Source: SLRI01 sp964402505 (GTDB lineage Bacteria > Pseudomonadota > Alphaproteobacteria > Geminicoccales > Geminicoccaceae). Taken from it: a stretch of 64,000 nucleotides of DNA. The notes below the pieces were generated by a model, which was given only the letters and a program-made list of their open reading frames with translations, was not told where the DNA came from and did no database searches. Below are positions 37,423-45,872 of the stretch, piece by piece; position 1 is the first letter of the stretch; every line of letters begins with the position of its first letter. The translations under genes were made by a program, and so were the position numbers. The DNA lies in the NCBI GenBank assembly GCA_964402505.1, contig CAYOCP010000001.1:124001-188000 (forward strand). Reading direction: 5' to 3'.

Positions 37423-38846
37423 GCCCGGTCCGCAGCCTGCGCATCCAGCCGCTCGATTGCGGCATCATTCATTTCGTCGGCATCGGCGGCATCGGCATGA
37501 GCGGCATCGCCGAGATCCTGCACGGCATGGGTTACGCGGTGCAGGGCTCGGACGTGGCCGAGAACGTCAATGTGCAGCGGCTGCGCTCGATGGGCATGAC
37601 GGTCGCCATCGGCCACGGGGCGGAGAATCTGGCGGACGCCCGCGTGCTCGTCGTCTCGAGCGCGATCGGACGCGACAATCCGGAGCTCGTCGAGGCGCGC
37701 CGCCGGCGGCTGCCGATCGTTCGCCGCGCCGACATGCTCGGCGAGATCATGCGCCTGCACCCCTCGGTCGCGGTCGCCGGCACGCACGGCAAGACCACGA
37801 CCACGGCCATCGTCGCCGCCCTCTTCGACGCCGCCGGGCTCGAGCCGACCGTGATCAATGGCGGCATCATCAACGCCTACGGCACCAATGCCAGGCTCGG
37901 CCAGGGCGAATGGATGGTGGTCGAGGCCGACGAGAGCGACGGCAGCTTCCTCCGCCTGCCCTCGACCATCGGCATCGTCACCAATATCGACCCCGAGCAC
38001 ATGGAGTTCTGGGGCAGCTTCGACGCGGTCCGTCAGGGCTATCAGGACTTCATCGAGCGACTGCCGTTCTACGGCCTCGCCGTGCTCTGCATCGACCATC
38101 CGGAGGTGCAGGCGCTGATCGGGCGGATCGTCGACCGACAGGTGCGGACCTACGGCTTCAGCGCGCAGGCCGACATCCGCGCCACCGAGCCGGTCTCGAA
38201 CGCCAAGGGCTCGACCTTCGACGTCCTCGTGCGCGATCCCGCGACCGGCCTGACCCGCCGCTTCGTCGACCTCCATCTGGCGCTGCCGGGCTACCACAAC
38301 GTGCAGAACGCCCTGGCCGCCATCGCCATCGCCGACCAGCTCGGCATGGACGAGGAGGTGGTGCGCCGGGCGCTCGCCGGCCTCGGCGGGGTCAAGCGCC
38401 GGTTCACCGTGACCGGCGAGGTCGATGGCGTGACCATCATCGACGATTACGGCCACCACCCGGTCGAGATCCGCGCCGTGCTCAAGACCGCCCGCCAGGC
38501 GGCTCCCGGCCGGGTGATCGCGGTCGTCCAGCCGCACCGCTACAGCCGGCTCGAGGAGCTGTTCGAGGGCTTCTGCACCTGCTTCGCCAATGCCGACAGC
38601 GTGCTCGTGGCCCCGGTCTACGCCGCTGGCGAGGCGCCCAGGCCGGGCATCGACCACGAGGCGCTGGTGTCCGGGATGATCGGCCACGGCCAGCGCGAGG
38701 TCGAGGCGATCTCGGGCCCGGACGAGCTGCCGGCGCGCCTTCGCGAGCTGGCGCGGCCCGGCGATTTCGTCGTCTGCCTCGGCGCCGGCAGCATCACCCA
38801 GTGGGCCAACGCCCTGCCCGAGCGGCTCAGGGAGCTCCGGCCGTGA
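37419..38846 (+). CDS. murC: UDP-MurNAc:L-alanine ligase
   Basis: 475 residues. The N-terminal domain has HFVGIGGIGMSGIAEIL. The ATP loop is VAGTHGKTTTTAIVA near residue 120. EADESDGSFLRLP, VTNIDPEHMEFW and YHNVQNALAAIAIA follow. The C-terminal domain holds DDYGHHPVEIRAVLKTAR and QPHRYSRLEELFEGF. It links L-alanine to UDP-MurNAc, the first peptide step. It overlaps murG (ATGA) and murB (GTGA). Confidence 0.96.
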   Translation: MSPVRSLRIQPLDCGIIHFVGIGGIGMSGIAEILHGMGYAVQGSDVAENVNVQRLRSMGMTVAIGHGAENLADARVLVVSSAIGRDNPELVEARRRRLPIVRRADMLGEIMRLHPSVAVAGTHGKTTTTAIVAALFDAAGLEPTVINGGIINAYGTNARLGQGEWMVVEADESDGSFLRLPSTIGIVTNIDPEHMEFWGSFDAVRQGYQDFIERLPFYGLAVLCIDHPEVQALIGRIVDRQVRTYGFSAQADIRATEPVSNAKGSTFDVLVRDPATGLTRRFVDLHLALPGYHNVQNALAAIAIADQLGMDEEVVRRALAGLGGVKRRFTVTGEVDGVTIIDDYGHHPVEIRAVLKTARQAAPGRVIAVVQPHRYSRLEELFEGFCTCFANADSVLVAPVYAAGEAPRPGIDHEALVSGMIGHGQREVEAISGPDELPARLRELARPGDFVVCLGAGSITQWANALPERLRELRP

Positions 38847-39781
38847 GCGCGGCCGCTTCCGCCCTGCGCGGCAACATGCGGAGCAACGTCCCGCTCGCCC
38901 CGCTCACCTGGTTTCGCGTCGGCGGACCGGCGGCGCGGCTCTTCCAGCCGGCCGATCTCGGCGATCTCGGAAGCCTGCTCGCCGCGACGCCGGCCGCCAC
39001 GCCGGTGCTGCCCATGGGCGTCGCCTCCAACATGCTGATCCGCGACGGCGGCATCGCCGGCATCGTCGTCCGCATGGGCGGCCCGCTCGCCCGGATCGAG
39101 ATCGAGGGCAGCCTCTTGATCGCCGGTGCCGGAGCCCTCGACCAGAAGGTGGCGCAGGTGGCGGCGCGCGCCGGGCTCGCCGGCCTCGAGTTCCTGATCG
39201 GCATTCCGGGCACGATCGGCGGGGCGGTGCGCATGAATGCCGGCGCGTTCGGCGGCGAGACCAAGGACCGGCTGGCCTGGGCCGAGGCCCTGGACCGCAC
39301 CGGCGAGCTGCACCGGCTGAGCAATGCCGAGCTCGGCTTCGCCTATCGCAGGAGCGCATTGCCCGAGGACTGGATCGTGGTGCGCGCCGCCTTCGCCCTG
39401 GAGCCTGGCGACGCCGGGGCCATTGCCGACCGCATGGCGGCGATCAAGGCCGAGCGGGAGGCGGTGCAGCCGATCCGCGTCGCCACCGGCGGCAGCACCT
39501 TCAAGAACCCCCCGGGCGAGCGTGCCTGGCAGCTCATCGACAAGGCCGGCTGTCGCGGCTTGCGTCACGGGGCAGCCATGGTATCGGACAAGCACTGCAA
39601 CTTCCTCATCAATACCGGTGGGGCGAGCGCGGCCGAGCTCGAGGCCCTGGGCGATATCGTCCGGGATCGGGTGGCGGCCGAATGCGGGATAAGCCTGGAG
39701 TGGGAAATCAAGCGGTTGGGCGAGGCGTCACCGGATGCCGTGCCGGCCGGGCCCCGCCAAGCCGTTGGAGAGCATCGATGA
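38843..39781 (+). CDS. murB: UDP-N-acetylenolpyruvoylglucosamine reductase
   Basis: 312 residues, short (type II-like) MurB. FAD-binding segments: TWFRVGGPAARLFQPAD, GVASNMLIRDGG, IGIPGTIGGAVRMNAGAFGGE. The C-terminal part has TGGSTFKNPPGERAWQLIDKAGCRG, with the proton-donating serine or cysteine position in this stretch, and VSDKHCNFLIN. It reduces enolpyruvyl-UDP-GlcNAc to UDP-MurNAc with NADPH. GTG start overlaps murC. ATGA overlap with ddl. Confidence 0.95.
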   Translation: MSAAASALRGNMRSNVPLAPLTWFRVGGPAARLFQPADLGDLGSLLAATPAATPVLPMGVASNMLIRDGGIAGIVVRMGGPLARIEIEGSLLIAGAGALDQKVAQVAARAGLAGLEFLIGIPGTIGGAVRMNAGAFGGETKDRLAWAEALDRTGELHRLSNAELGFAYRRSALPEDWIVVRAAFALEPGDAGAIADRMAAIKAEREAVQPIRVATGGSTFKNPPGERAWQLIDKAGCRGLRHGAAMVSDKHCNFLINTGGASAAELEALGDIVRDRVAAECGISLEWEIKRLGEASPDAVPAGPRQAVGEHR

Positions 39782-40698
39782 ATCGACACGTCGCCGTCCT
39801 GATGGGCGGGCTTTCGGCCGAGCGCGAGGTCTCGCTCGTCTCGGGCGAGCACTGCGCCGCCGCTCTCGAGCAGCAGGGCCATCGCGTGACGAAGGTCGAT
39901 GTCGGACGCGACCTGCCCATGGTGCTGGCCAAGCTCCGGCCGGACGTCGTCTTCAATGCCCTGCACGGCCGCGTCGGCGAGGACGGGCGCGTGCAGGGTG
40001 TGCTCGATCTCATGGGCATTCCTTACACCCATTCGGGCGTGCTCGCCTCGGCCTTGGCCATGGACAAGCCCATGGCGATGCGCCTCTTCCGCAGCGCCGG
40101 CCTCGTCTGTCCCGAGGGCTTCGAGATCGAGTTCGAGGATTTGCAGGACGGACCGCCGCCCATGGAGCCGCCCTTCGTCGTCAAGCCGGCGGCCGAGGGC
40201 TCGAGCGTCGACGTGGTGATCGCCGAGAAGGGCGACATCGGCGCCCTCGTCGCCCGCGAGGACATCCCGCCCGACGCGCGGTTCCTGGTCGAGCGCTACG
40301 TGCCGGGCCACGAGCTGACCTGCGCCGTGCTCGGCGAGGAGGCGCTGACCGTCACCGAGATCCGGCCGAGGAAGAAGGGCGCCTTCTACGACTATCTGGC
40401 GAAGTACACCGAGGGCGTGGCCGAGCACCTCGTGCCGGCCCCCCTGGCCCAGCCGATCCTCGACAAGGTCTGCGACTGGGCGCTCCGGGCCCACTGGGTC
40501 CTCGGCTGCCGCGGGGTCAGCCGCGCCGATTTCCGCTTCGATCCGTCGAAGGGCATGGACGGCCTCGTCCTGCTCGAGGTCAACACCCAGCCCGGCATGA
40601 CGCCCCTCTCGCTGGTGCCCGAGCAGGCCAGGCATCGCGGCATCGAGTTCGGCGAGCTGGTCGCCCGGCTGCTCGGGAGCGCCCGATGCGACAGATGA
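39778..40698 (+). CDS. ddl: D-alanine-D-alanine ligase
   Basis: 306 residues, ATP-grasp fold. VAVLMGGLSAEREVSLVSG at the N-terminus, NALHGRVGEDGRVQGVLDLMGIPYTHSGVLASALAMDK (substrate and ATP entrance), PFVVKPAAEGSSVDVVI, and the C-terminal VSRADFRFD and LEVNTQPGMTPLSLVPEQA with the metal-binding Glu/Asn. It supplies D-Ala-D-Ala for MurF. The ATG at 39778 overlaps murB as ATGA, and the family's N-terminus starts here. Confidence 0.95.
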   Translation: MNRHVAVLMGGLSAEREVSLVSGEHCAAALEQQGHRVTKVDVGRDLPMVLAKLRPDVVFNALHGRVGEDGRVQGVLDLMGIPYTHSGVLASALAMDKPMAMRLFRSAGLVCPEGFEIEFEDLQDGPPPMEPPFVVKPAAEGSSVDVVIAEKGDIGALVAREDIPPDARFLVERYVPGHELTCAVLGEEALTVTEIRPRKKGAFYDYLAKYTEGVAEHLVPAPLAQPILDKVCDWALRAHWVLGCRGVSRADFRFDPSKGMDGLVLLEVNTQPGMTPLSLVPEQARHRGIEFGELVARLLGSARCDR

Positions 40699-41540
40699 GG
40701 CAGCTCGCCTACCGCACCCGCCACGTATTCCGGGAGCCGCCCAAGCCGCGCTGGCGCGAGCCTCTGATCAACGGCCTCGTCGCCCTGGGCTGCATCGCCG
40801 TGCTCGGCCTGACGCTGCATCTCGCACGCACCAGCGGCCTCACCGACCGCGCCCGCTTCGCGCTGAACGACCAGATGATCGCGCTCACCGATGCCATGGG
40901 CATGCAGGTGCGGGAGATCTTCACCGAGGGGCGCCAGCGCACCGCAGCCGCCGAAATTGTCCGGGTGCTAGAGCCGTATTATGGGCAGAATATACTTTCG
41001 GTTGATATTTCCGCCTTGCAGAAGCGGCTGGAGAGCCTGCCCTGGGTTCAGCACGCGACCGTCACCCGAAGGCTTCCGGACCAGCTCCGAACCCGTCTCG
41101 TCGAGCATCGGCCGATCGCCCTCTGGCAGACCGCGACCGGGCCATCGCTGATCGGCGTCGGAGGTGACATCATTCAGGTCAGCGCCCTTTCGCCGTATCG
41201 CCATCTGCCGATCCTCAGTGGCGCGGGGGCGCCGGAGGCGGCGGACGAGCTCCTGCGGCTGGTGGACGGCGTGCCGTCGCTCGGCCGGCGGGTCAGCGGG
41301 GCCGAGCGCGTCGACGGCCGGCGCTGGAACGTCTTCGTCGACGGGCGCATCGAGGTCCGCCTGCCGGAGCGCGACGCCGCCGCCGCCTGGGCGCGGCTGG
41401 CCCGTCTCGAAACCGAGACGGCGCTCCTCGCCCGGGCCGTCGAGGCGATCGATCTCCGCCTGCCGGACCGGGTGGTCGTCCGCCTCGACGAGGCGATCCT
41501 GCAATCCGCGGCGCACGCGACGAGGGGACAGCCGACATGA
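40686..41540 (+). CDS. ftsQ: Cell division protein FtsQ
   Basis: 284 residues: a basic cytoplasmic tail, one membrane helix (PLINGLVALGCIAVLGLTLHLA), a POTRA domain (EIFTEGRQRTAAAEIVRVL through LESLPWVQHATVTRRLPDQLRTRLVEHRPIALW) and the FtsQ beta domain. It links FtsLB to early divisome proteins. The ATG at 40686 has GGGAG 6 bases upstream. The ATG at 40695 would give an ATGA overlap with ddl but has a poorly placed site. Codons from about 40955 to 41010 are unusually AT-rich (CTA, ATA, TAT, AAT), unlike the rest of the gene. Confidence 0.92.
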   Translation: MRQMRQLAYRTRHVFREPPKPRWREPLINGLVALGCIAVLGLTLHLARTSGLTDRARFALNDQMIALTDAMGMQVREIFTEGRQRTAAAEIVRVLEPYYGQNILSVDISALQKRLESLPWVQHATVTRRLPDQLRTRLVEHRPIALWQTATGPSLIGVGGDIIQVSALSPYRHLPILSGAGAPEAADELLRLVDGVPSLGRRVSGAERVDGRRWNVFVDGRIEVRLPERDAAAAWARLARLETETALLARAVEAIDLRLPDRVVVRLDEAILQSAAHATRGQPT

Positions 41541-42841
41541 GCGCCAGGGCGGAGATGGCCTGGCAGCGCCTGCTGCAGAGCCAGCGCCGGGCGACGCGCA
41601 ACGCGCCCTTCGGCCTGATCGACGTCGGCAGCTCCAAGCTCTGCTGCTACATCGTCAGGGCCCGGAGCGACGGCGGCTTCCAGCTGCTCGGCCGCGGCTA
41701 CCAGTCGGCCGACGGCTTCCAGGCCGGCGAGGTGACCGACGCCGAGGAGGCCGAAACCTCGATGCTGGCCGTCCTGCACGAGGCCGAGGAGGCGGCGGGC
41801 GAGACCTTGCGCGAGATCGCCGTCACCTGGTCCGGGGGAGCCCCGCGCGCGGCCCTGGTCAGCATCGAGCGCGGTCTCGGCGGCCGGGTGATCGACGACG
41901 ACGACCTCGACAGGGCGCTCGAATCGGTGCGCGCCACCATGGTCGGCAGCGAGCGCGAGATCCTGCACATCCTGCCGGTCGAGATGCGGCTAGACGGCGG
42001 CCGGCCGCTCGCCGATCCGCGCGGCCTCGCCGGCCAGGTGCTGGAGTTCACCGGGCTCGTGGTCAGCGTGGCGAGACCGGCGCTGCGCAACCTCACCGCC
42101 TGCCTCGAGCGCTGCCATCTCGACGTGATGGAGGTGGCGAACGCCGCCTACGCCGCCGGCGTCGGCTGCCTGACGCTCGACGAGATGAGCCGGGGCGTGC
42201 TCTTGATCGAGCTCGGCGGCGGCAGCACCAGCCATGCCCTCTTCCAGGGCGGCGCCCTCTGCCACCTGGGCCAGGTGCCCTATGGCGGCGAGCACGTGAC
42301 GCGCGATCTGGCCTACGGGCTGAAGACCGGGCGGGTCGTCGCCGAGCGGCTGAAGAACCTCTATGGCGGCGTGCAGTGGCGCGCCTGCGACGACAATGTG
42401 CGGATCGAGGTGCCGCTGATCGGCGACCGTCAGGAGCAGCCGACCGGCGAGGTGCCCCGCACCCGCCTGACGCAGATCATCCGCGCGCGCGTCGAGGAGA
42501 CCCTGGGCCTCGTCCAGGACCGGCTCAAGGACGATTGGGAGCTGGTCCAGTCGCGGCCGCCGCGCAGCATGGTCCTGACCGGCGGCGCGGCGCAGATGGA
42601 AGGCATCGTCGAGCTCGCCGAGGAGCTCTTCGGCCTGCCGGCGCGGATCGGCCGGCCGGGTGCCGTGCGCGGCCCGTCCGGCATCGAGGATCAGCCCTGC
42701 TGCAGTGCCGCGGCCGGCGGCCTCGTGCTCGTCACCGGTCGCAACGGCGGACTCGGCTGGAAGCAGAGCACCGAGGTCCCCGCCCTGACCACAGGCCTCG
42801 CCCGGCTCGGCCACTGGCTTCGACAGAACTTCGTGAGCTGA
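41537..42841 (+). CDS. ftsA: Cell division protein FtsA
   Basis: 434 residues, actin-like ATPase. PFGLIDVGSSKLCCYIV is the phosphate-1 loop, the 1C region follows, LLIELGGGSTSHALFQGG is phosphate-2 and MVLTGGAAQMEGIVELAEELF is the adenosine motif. The C-terminal LARLGHWLRQNFVS is the amphipathic helix that ties FtsZ filaments to the membrane. ATGA overlap with ftsQ. It is the last gene of the overlapping chain, and ftsZ follows after a 115-base gap. Confidence 0.95.
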   Translation: MSARAEMAWQRLLQSQRRATRNAPFGLIDVGSSKLCCYIVRARSDGGFQLLGRGYQSADGFQAGEVTDAEEAETSMLAVLHEAEEAAGETLREIAVTWSGGAPRAALVSIERGLGGRVIDDDDLDRALESVRATMVGSEREILHILPVEMRLDGGRPLADPRGLAGQVLEFTGLVVSVARPALRNLTACLERCHLDVMEVANAAYAAGVGCLTLDEMSRGVLLIELGGGSTSHALFQGGALCHLGQVPYGGEHVTRDLAYGLKTGRVVAERLKNLYGGVQWRACDDNVRIEVPLIGDRQEQPTGEVPRTRLTQIIRARVEETLGLVQDRLKDDWELVQSRPPRSMVLTGGAAQMEGIVELAEELFGLPARIGRPGAVRGPSGIEDQPCCSAAAGGLVLVTGRNGGLGWKQSTEVPALTTGLARLGHWLRQNFVS

Positions 42842-42956
42842 GCGATGACCTGACCCGAACCCTTTTCCCCGGCCGCCCCCTGCCCAGGGCAAGGCCACTG
42901 CCCGCGGCGCACGAACCGAAAACGGTCGGCGACCGCACACAACGAAGGAGGAGAAT

Positions 42957-44525
42957 ATGACGATCAGCTTGAGCATGCCGGTGACGCACGAGATGAAGCC
43001 GCGCATCACCGTCGTCGGCGTCGGCGGCGCCGGCGGCAATGCCGTCAACAACATGATCACCTCGCATCTCGAGGGGGTCGAGTTCGTCGCCTGCAACACC
43101 GACGCGCAGGCCCTGGCCAACTGCCTGACCGACCGCAAGATCCAGCTGGGCCACGCCATCACCCACGGGCTGGGCGCCGGCGCCCGGCCGGAGGTCGGGC
43201 GCGCCTCGGCGGAGGAGAGCCTCGACGAGATCCTCGATCTCCTGCAGGGCTCGAACATGGTGTTCATCACCGCCGGCATGGGCGGCGGCACCGGCACCGG
43301 TGCGGCCCCGGTCATCGCCCGGGCGGTGCGCGACATGGGCATCCTGACCGTGGGCGTGGTGACCAAGCCCTTCCATTTCGAGGGTGCGCATCGCATGCGC
43401 CTCGCCGAGGGCGGGCTGACCGAGCTGCAGCAATTCGTCGACACGCTCATCGTGATCCCGAACCAGAACCTGTTCCGGCTGGCCAACGAGCGAACGACCT
43501 TCGCCGAGGCCTTCCAGATGGCCGACCAGGTGCTGCACATGGGCGTGCGCGGGGTCACCGACCTCATGGTCATGCCCGGCATGATCAATCTCGACTTCGC
43601 CGACATTCGCACCGTCATGTCCGAGATGGGCAAGGCGATGATGGGCACGGGCGAGGCCGAGGGCGAGCGCCGGGCGATCGAGGCCGCCGAGGCCGCGATC
43701 TCCAACCCGCTGCTCGACGAGGTGTCGATGCGGGGCGCGCGCGGCGTGCTCATCAACATCACCGGCGGCACCGATATCACGCTCTTCGAGATCGACGCCG
43801 CCGCCAACCGCATCCGCGAGGAGGTGGACCCCGAGGCCAACATCATCTTCGGCTCGACCTTCGACGAGTCGCTGCAGGGAGCGCTTCGCGTCTCCGTCGT
43901 CGCCACCGGCATCGAGACGCCGGCCGAGCGGGCCAAGCAGGCGGCGGCCGAGAACGCGCAAGCCCACGAGGCACCGGCGCAGGCCAGCGGCTGGTTCCCG
44001 CAGGCGCCCTACCGTCCGCAGCCCTACCCGGCGGTGCAGAAGCCGGCGCAGCGGGCACCCGAGGCCAATCCGACCCTGCAGCTTAGGGCCGCGGCCGAGG
44101 CCCGGCGCGAGCCGGCGCCGGCGGCCGAGAGCCAGTATCCGAGCTTCGTGCCGGCGCCGGCGCAGACCGCCCCCTTCCGCGCCGAGCAGCCGGTCGACGG
44201 CTACGACGCGGTGGCGCGCCGGGTCGGTCCGCGGCAGGAGGACCGCTCCATCGGGCGGGGCATCTTCGAGCGGGTCAAGGGGATCGCCTTCCCGCGCGGC
44301 CTCGCCGGCTACGGCCCGGATATGGGCAGAGCCCAGGAGCCGTCGGCGCCGTCGCCGTTCCGGCGCGATCCGGCGCCCGCGGCTGCGCACGGCCCGGCGG
44401 AGCCCGCCTACGAAGCGCCGGCCCCGGCCGGTGATGGGGTGGAGCGTGGCCGAAACGCTACGCCGAGCCAGGACGAGCTCGGCGACATCCCGGCCTTCTT
44501 GCGCAAGGAGCGGGTTGACGGCTAG
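42957..44525 (+). CDS. ftsZ: Cell division GTPase FtsZ
   Basis: 522 residues, tubulin-like. GTP binding: GVGGAGGNAVNNMI near residue 24 and GGGTGTGAAPVIA near 110. The T7 loop and NLDFADIRTVM follow, then a Pro/Ala-rich linker of about 150 residues. The C-terminal conserved peptide is DELGDIPAFLRKERV, which binds FtsA and ZipA-type partners. A very strong ribosome site (AAGGAGGAG) 4-5 bases before the ATG suggests higher expression than its neighbours. It assembles the division ring. Confidence 0.97.
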   Translation: MTISLSMPVTHEMKPRITVVGVGGAGGNAVNNMITSHLEGVEFVACNTDAQALANCLTDRKIQLGHAITHGLGAGARPEVGRASAEESLDEILDLLQGSNMVFITAGMGGGTGTGAAPVIARAVRDMGILTVGVVTKPFHFEGAHRMRLAEGGLTELQQFVDTLIVIPNQNLFRLANERTTFAEAFQMADQVLHMGVRGVTDLMVMPGMINLDFADIRTVMSEMGKAMMGTGEAEGERRAIEAAEAAISNPLLDEVSMRGARGVLINITGGTDITLFEIDAAANRIREEVDPEANIIFGSTFDESLQGALRVSVVATGIETPAERAKQAAAENAQAHEAPAQASGWFPQAPYRPQPYPAVQKPAQRAPEANPTLQLRAAAEARREPAPAAESQYPSFVPAPAQTAPFRAEQPVDGYDAVARRVGPRQEDRSIGRGIFERVKGIAFPRGLAGYGPDMGRAQEPSAPSPFRRDPAPAAAHGPAEPAYEAPAPAGDGVERGRNATPSQDELGDIPAFLRKERVDG

Positions 44526-44530
44526 AACCA

Positions 44531-44573
44531 TGCCTGTTGAGAGGTTGCTTTGATCTCTCCTCCTAAACAGGCA
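44531..44573 (+). terminator. Hairpin 1 after ftsZ, possible terminator or attenuator
   Basis: Outer arms TGCCTGTT (44531-44538) and AACAGGCA (44566-44573), with an inner stem GAGAG (44539-44543) and CTCTC (44555-44559), and no T-run immediately after. It begins 5 bases after the ftsZ stop. Confidence 0.45.
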
Positions 44574-44590
44574 GTTTGAAGTCACTATTT

Positions 44591-44634
44591 GGTTTCCCCG
44601 TTTTCCGGTATGGTGATCGGCAGGCGGGGAAACC
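44591..44634 (+). repeat. Hairpin 2 in the ftsZ-lpxC gap
   Basis: Perfect 10-base inverted repeat GGTTTCCCCG (44591-44600) and CGGGGAAACC (44625-44634), followed by ACCCTTTT. A small CCG/CGG stem could form in the loop. The trailing T-run makes an intrinsic terminator possible, but those T residues are also the left arm of hairpin 3. Confidence 0.5.
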
Positions 44635-44635
44635 A

Positions 44636-44676
44636 CCCTTTTCCGTTCTGTGCCCCCAAGGACAGGCGGAAAAGGG
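44636..44676 (+). repeat. Hairpin 3 in the ftsZ-lpxC gap
   Basis: Perfect 10-base inverted repeat CCCTTTTCCG (44636-44645) and CGGAAAAGGG (44667-44676). The stem may be extended by CTGT/ACAG inside. It ends about 35 bases before the lpxC-like start and could compete with hairpin 2 or affect translation of that gene. Confidence 0.5.
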
Positions 44677-44712
44677 GGAGCGAGCACCGCCTGGCCAGCG
44701 AGGAATGGGGCC

Positions 44713-45663
44713 ATGAGCAAGATTCGAGACGAGCAGGCGGCGGTGCAGGCGGGCGAGCCCGCAGCCGCCATTCAGCGCACGCTGCGCCACGCCATCGGCT
44801 GCGTCGGCATCGGCCGGCATTCCAATGCGCGGGTGGCGCTGACCCTGCATCCGGCGCCGGTCGGCAGCGGCATCGCCTTTCGCCGCACCGACCGGGCGGG
44901 AGCGAAGCCGGTGCCGGTCGCGGCCCGGCATCTGGTGGCGAGCGAGCATGCCTTCGTCCTCGCCGGCGAGGACGGCAGCCGCATCGCCTCGATCGAGCAC
45001 GTGCTGGCAGCGCTGGCGCTCACCGGCATCGACAACGCGCTGATCGAGCTCAACGGGCCCGAGGTGCCGGCCATGGACGGCAGCGCCCAGCCCTTCGTCT
45101 TTCTGATCGAGTGCGCCGGCGTCCAGACCGAGGAGGCGATGTCGGCCGCCGCAGTCGCCCTCGTCGAGACGGTCGAGGTCCGGCGGGGTGCCGCCCTGGC
45201 ACGGCTGGCGCCGGCCGGCCAGCCGGGGCTCGAGAGCATCGTCACCCTGCCGGAGGTGGGCAGCCTCGCCCATCGCGTGGCCCTCACCCCCGAGGCGCTG
45301 CGCCACGATCTCGCAGGGGCACGCTACGCCGCCTGCCTGCCCGATATCCTGGCCGGACAGGAGCGCGGGCTCTGGCGCGGCGTCTCGGTCCGCAACACCG
45401 TGCTGTTCGAGGGCCCGGCCGCCACCAACGAGGAAGGTCTGCGCTTCGCCGACGAGCCGGCACGGCACATGAACCTCGTGGCGCTCGCGGCACTGGTCCT
45501 CCTGAGCGGCCGCTCGGGCGTTCTGCCGGCGGTCGAGCTCGTCACCCGGGAAGCGGATTGCGCCCTTCTCGTGGAGCTCCTGTGCCGGGCGCTGGGCCTG
45601 CCCGCCCGTTCCGGCAGCAACGCCGCGCCGGCCCGGGAACCGGTGGGCGCACGCATTAGCTGA
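44713..45663 (+). CDS. lpxC: LpxC-family protein with missing catalytic residues
   Basis: 316 residues aligning along UDP-3-O-acyl-GlcNAc deacetylase (LpxC), the first committed step of lipid A synthesis. The N-terminal half is well conserved: QRTLRHAIGCVGIGRHS, ASIEHVLAALALTGIDNALIEL with E95-H96 (general base and zinc ligand) and MDGSAQPFVF. In the second half NEEGLRFADEPARH keeps the second zinc histidine (H252), but the following K-x-x-D is M-N-L-V, so the third zinc ligand is V256. The SGHAL motif with the catalytic histidine is replaced by EADCAL. It may be an inactive or changed LpxC. The place after ftsZ is the classic lpxC position. Confidence 0.75.
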   Translation: MSKIRDEQAAVQAGEPAAAIQRTLRHAIGCVGIGRHSNARVALTLHPAPVGSGIAFRRTDRAGAKPVPVAARHLVASEHAFVLAGEDGSRIASIEHVLAALALTGIDNALIELNGPEVPAMDGSAQPFVFLIECAGVQTEEAMSAAAVALVETVEVRRGAALARLAPAGQPGLESIVTLPEVGSLAHRVALTPEALRHDLAGARYAACLPDILAGQERGLWRGVSVRNTVLFEGPAATNEEGLRFADEPARHMNLVALAALVLLSGRSGVLPAVELVTREADCALLVELLCRALGLPARSGSNAAPAREPVGARIS

Positions 45664-45708
45664 ATTAATCTGGAACTCATTCGCCGTTCAGTTTATCAGA
45701 CTGGACCG

Positions 45709-45740
45709 GCGCGCGAATTCATTGGACCTTGCTCGCGCGC
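45709..45740. repeat. Inverted repeat downstream of the lpxC-like gene
   Basis: Arms GCGCGCGA (45709-45716) and TCGCGCGC (45733-45740) around a 16-base AT-richer loop, 45 bases after the stop. There is no T-run. It could be a weak terminator or simply a chance GC repeat. Confidence 0.3.
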
Positions 45741-45872
45741 GCTTGCAGTGTCGGAAGGCGTCACGGCGATGGCGGCGAGGAGCCGCCCGATCATCGACCG
45801 GCCGAGTCGGCCGGGCGGGTCGTTGGGGTGCGCCGACGCCAAGAAGGGATCATTCGAGGAGAGCCCGGCAGC

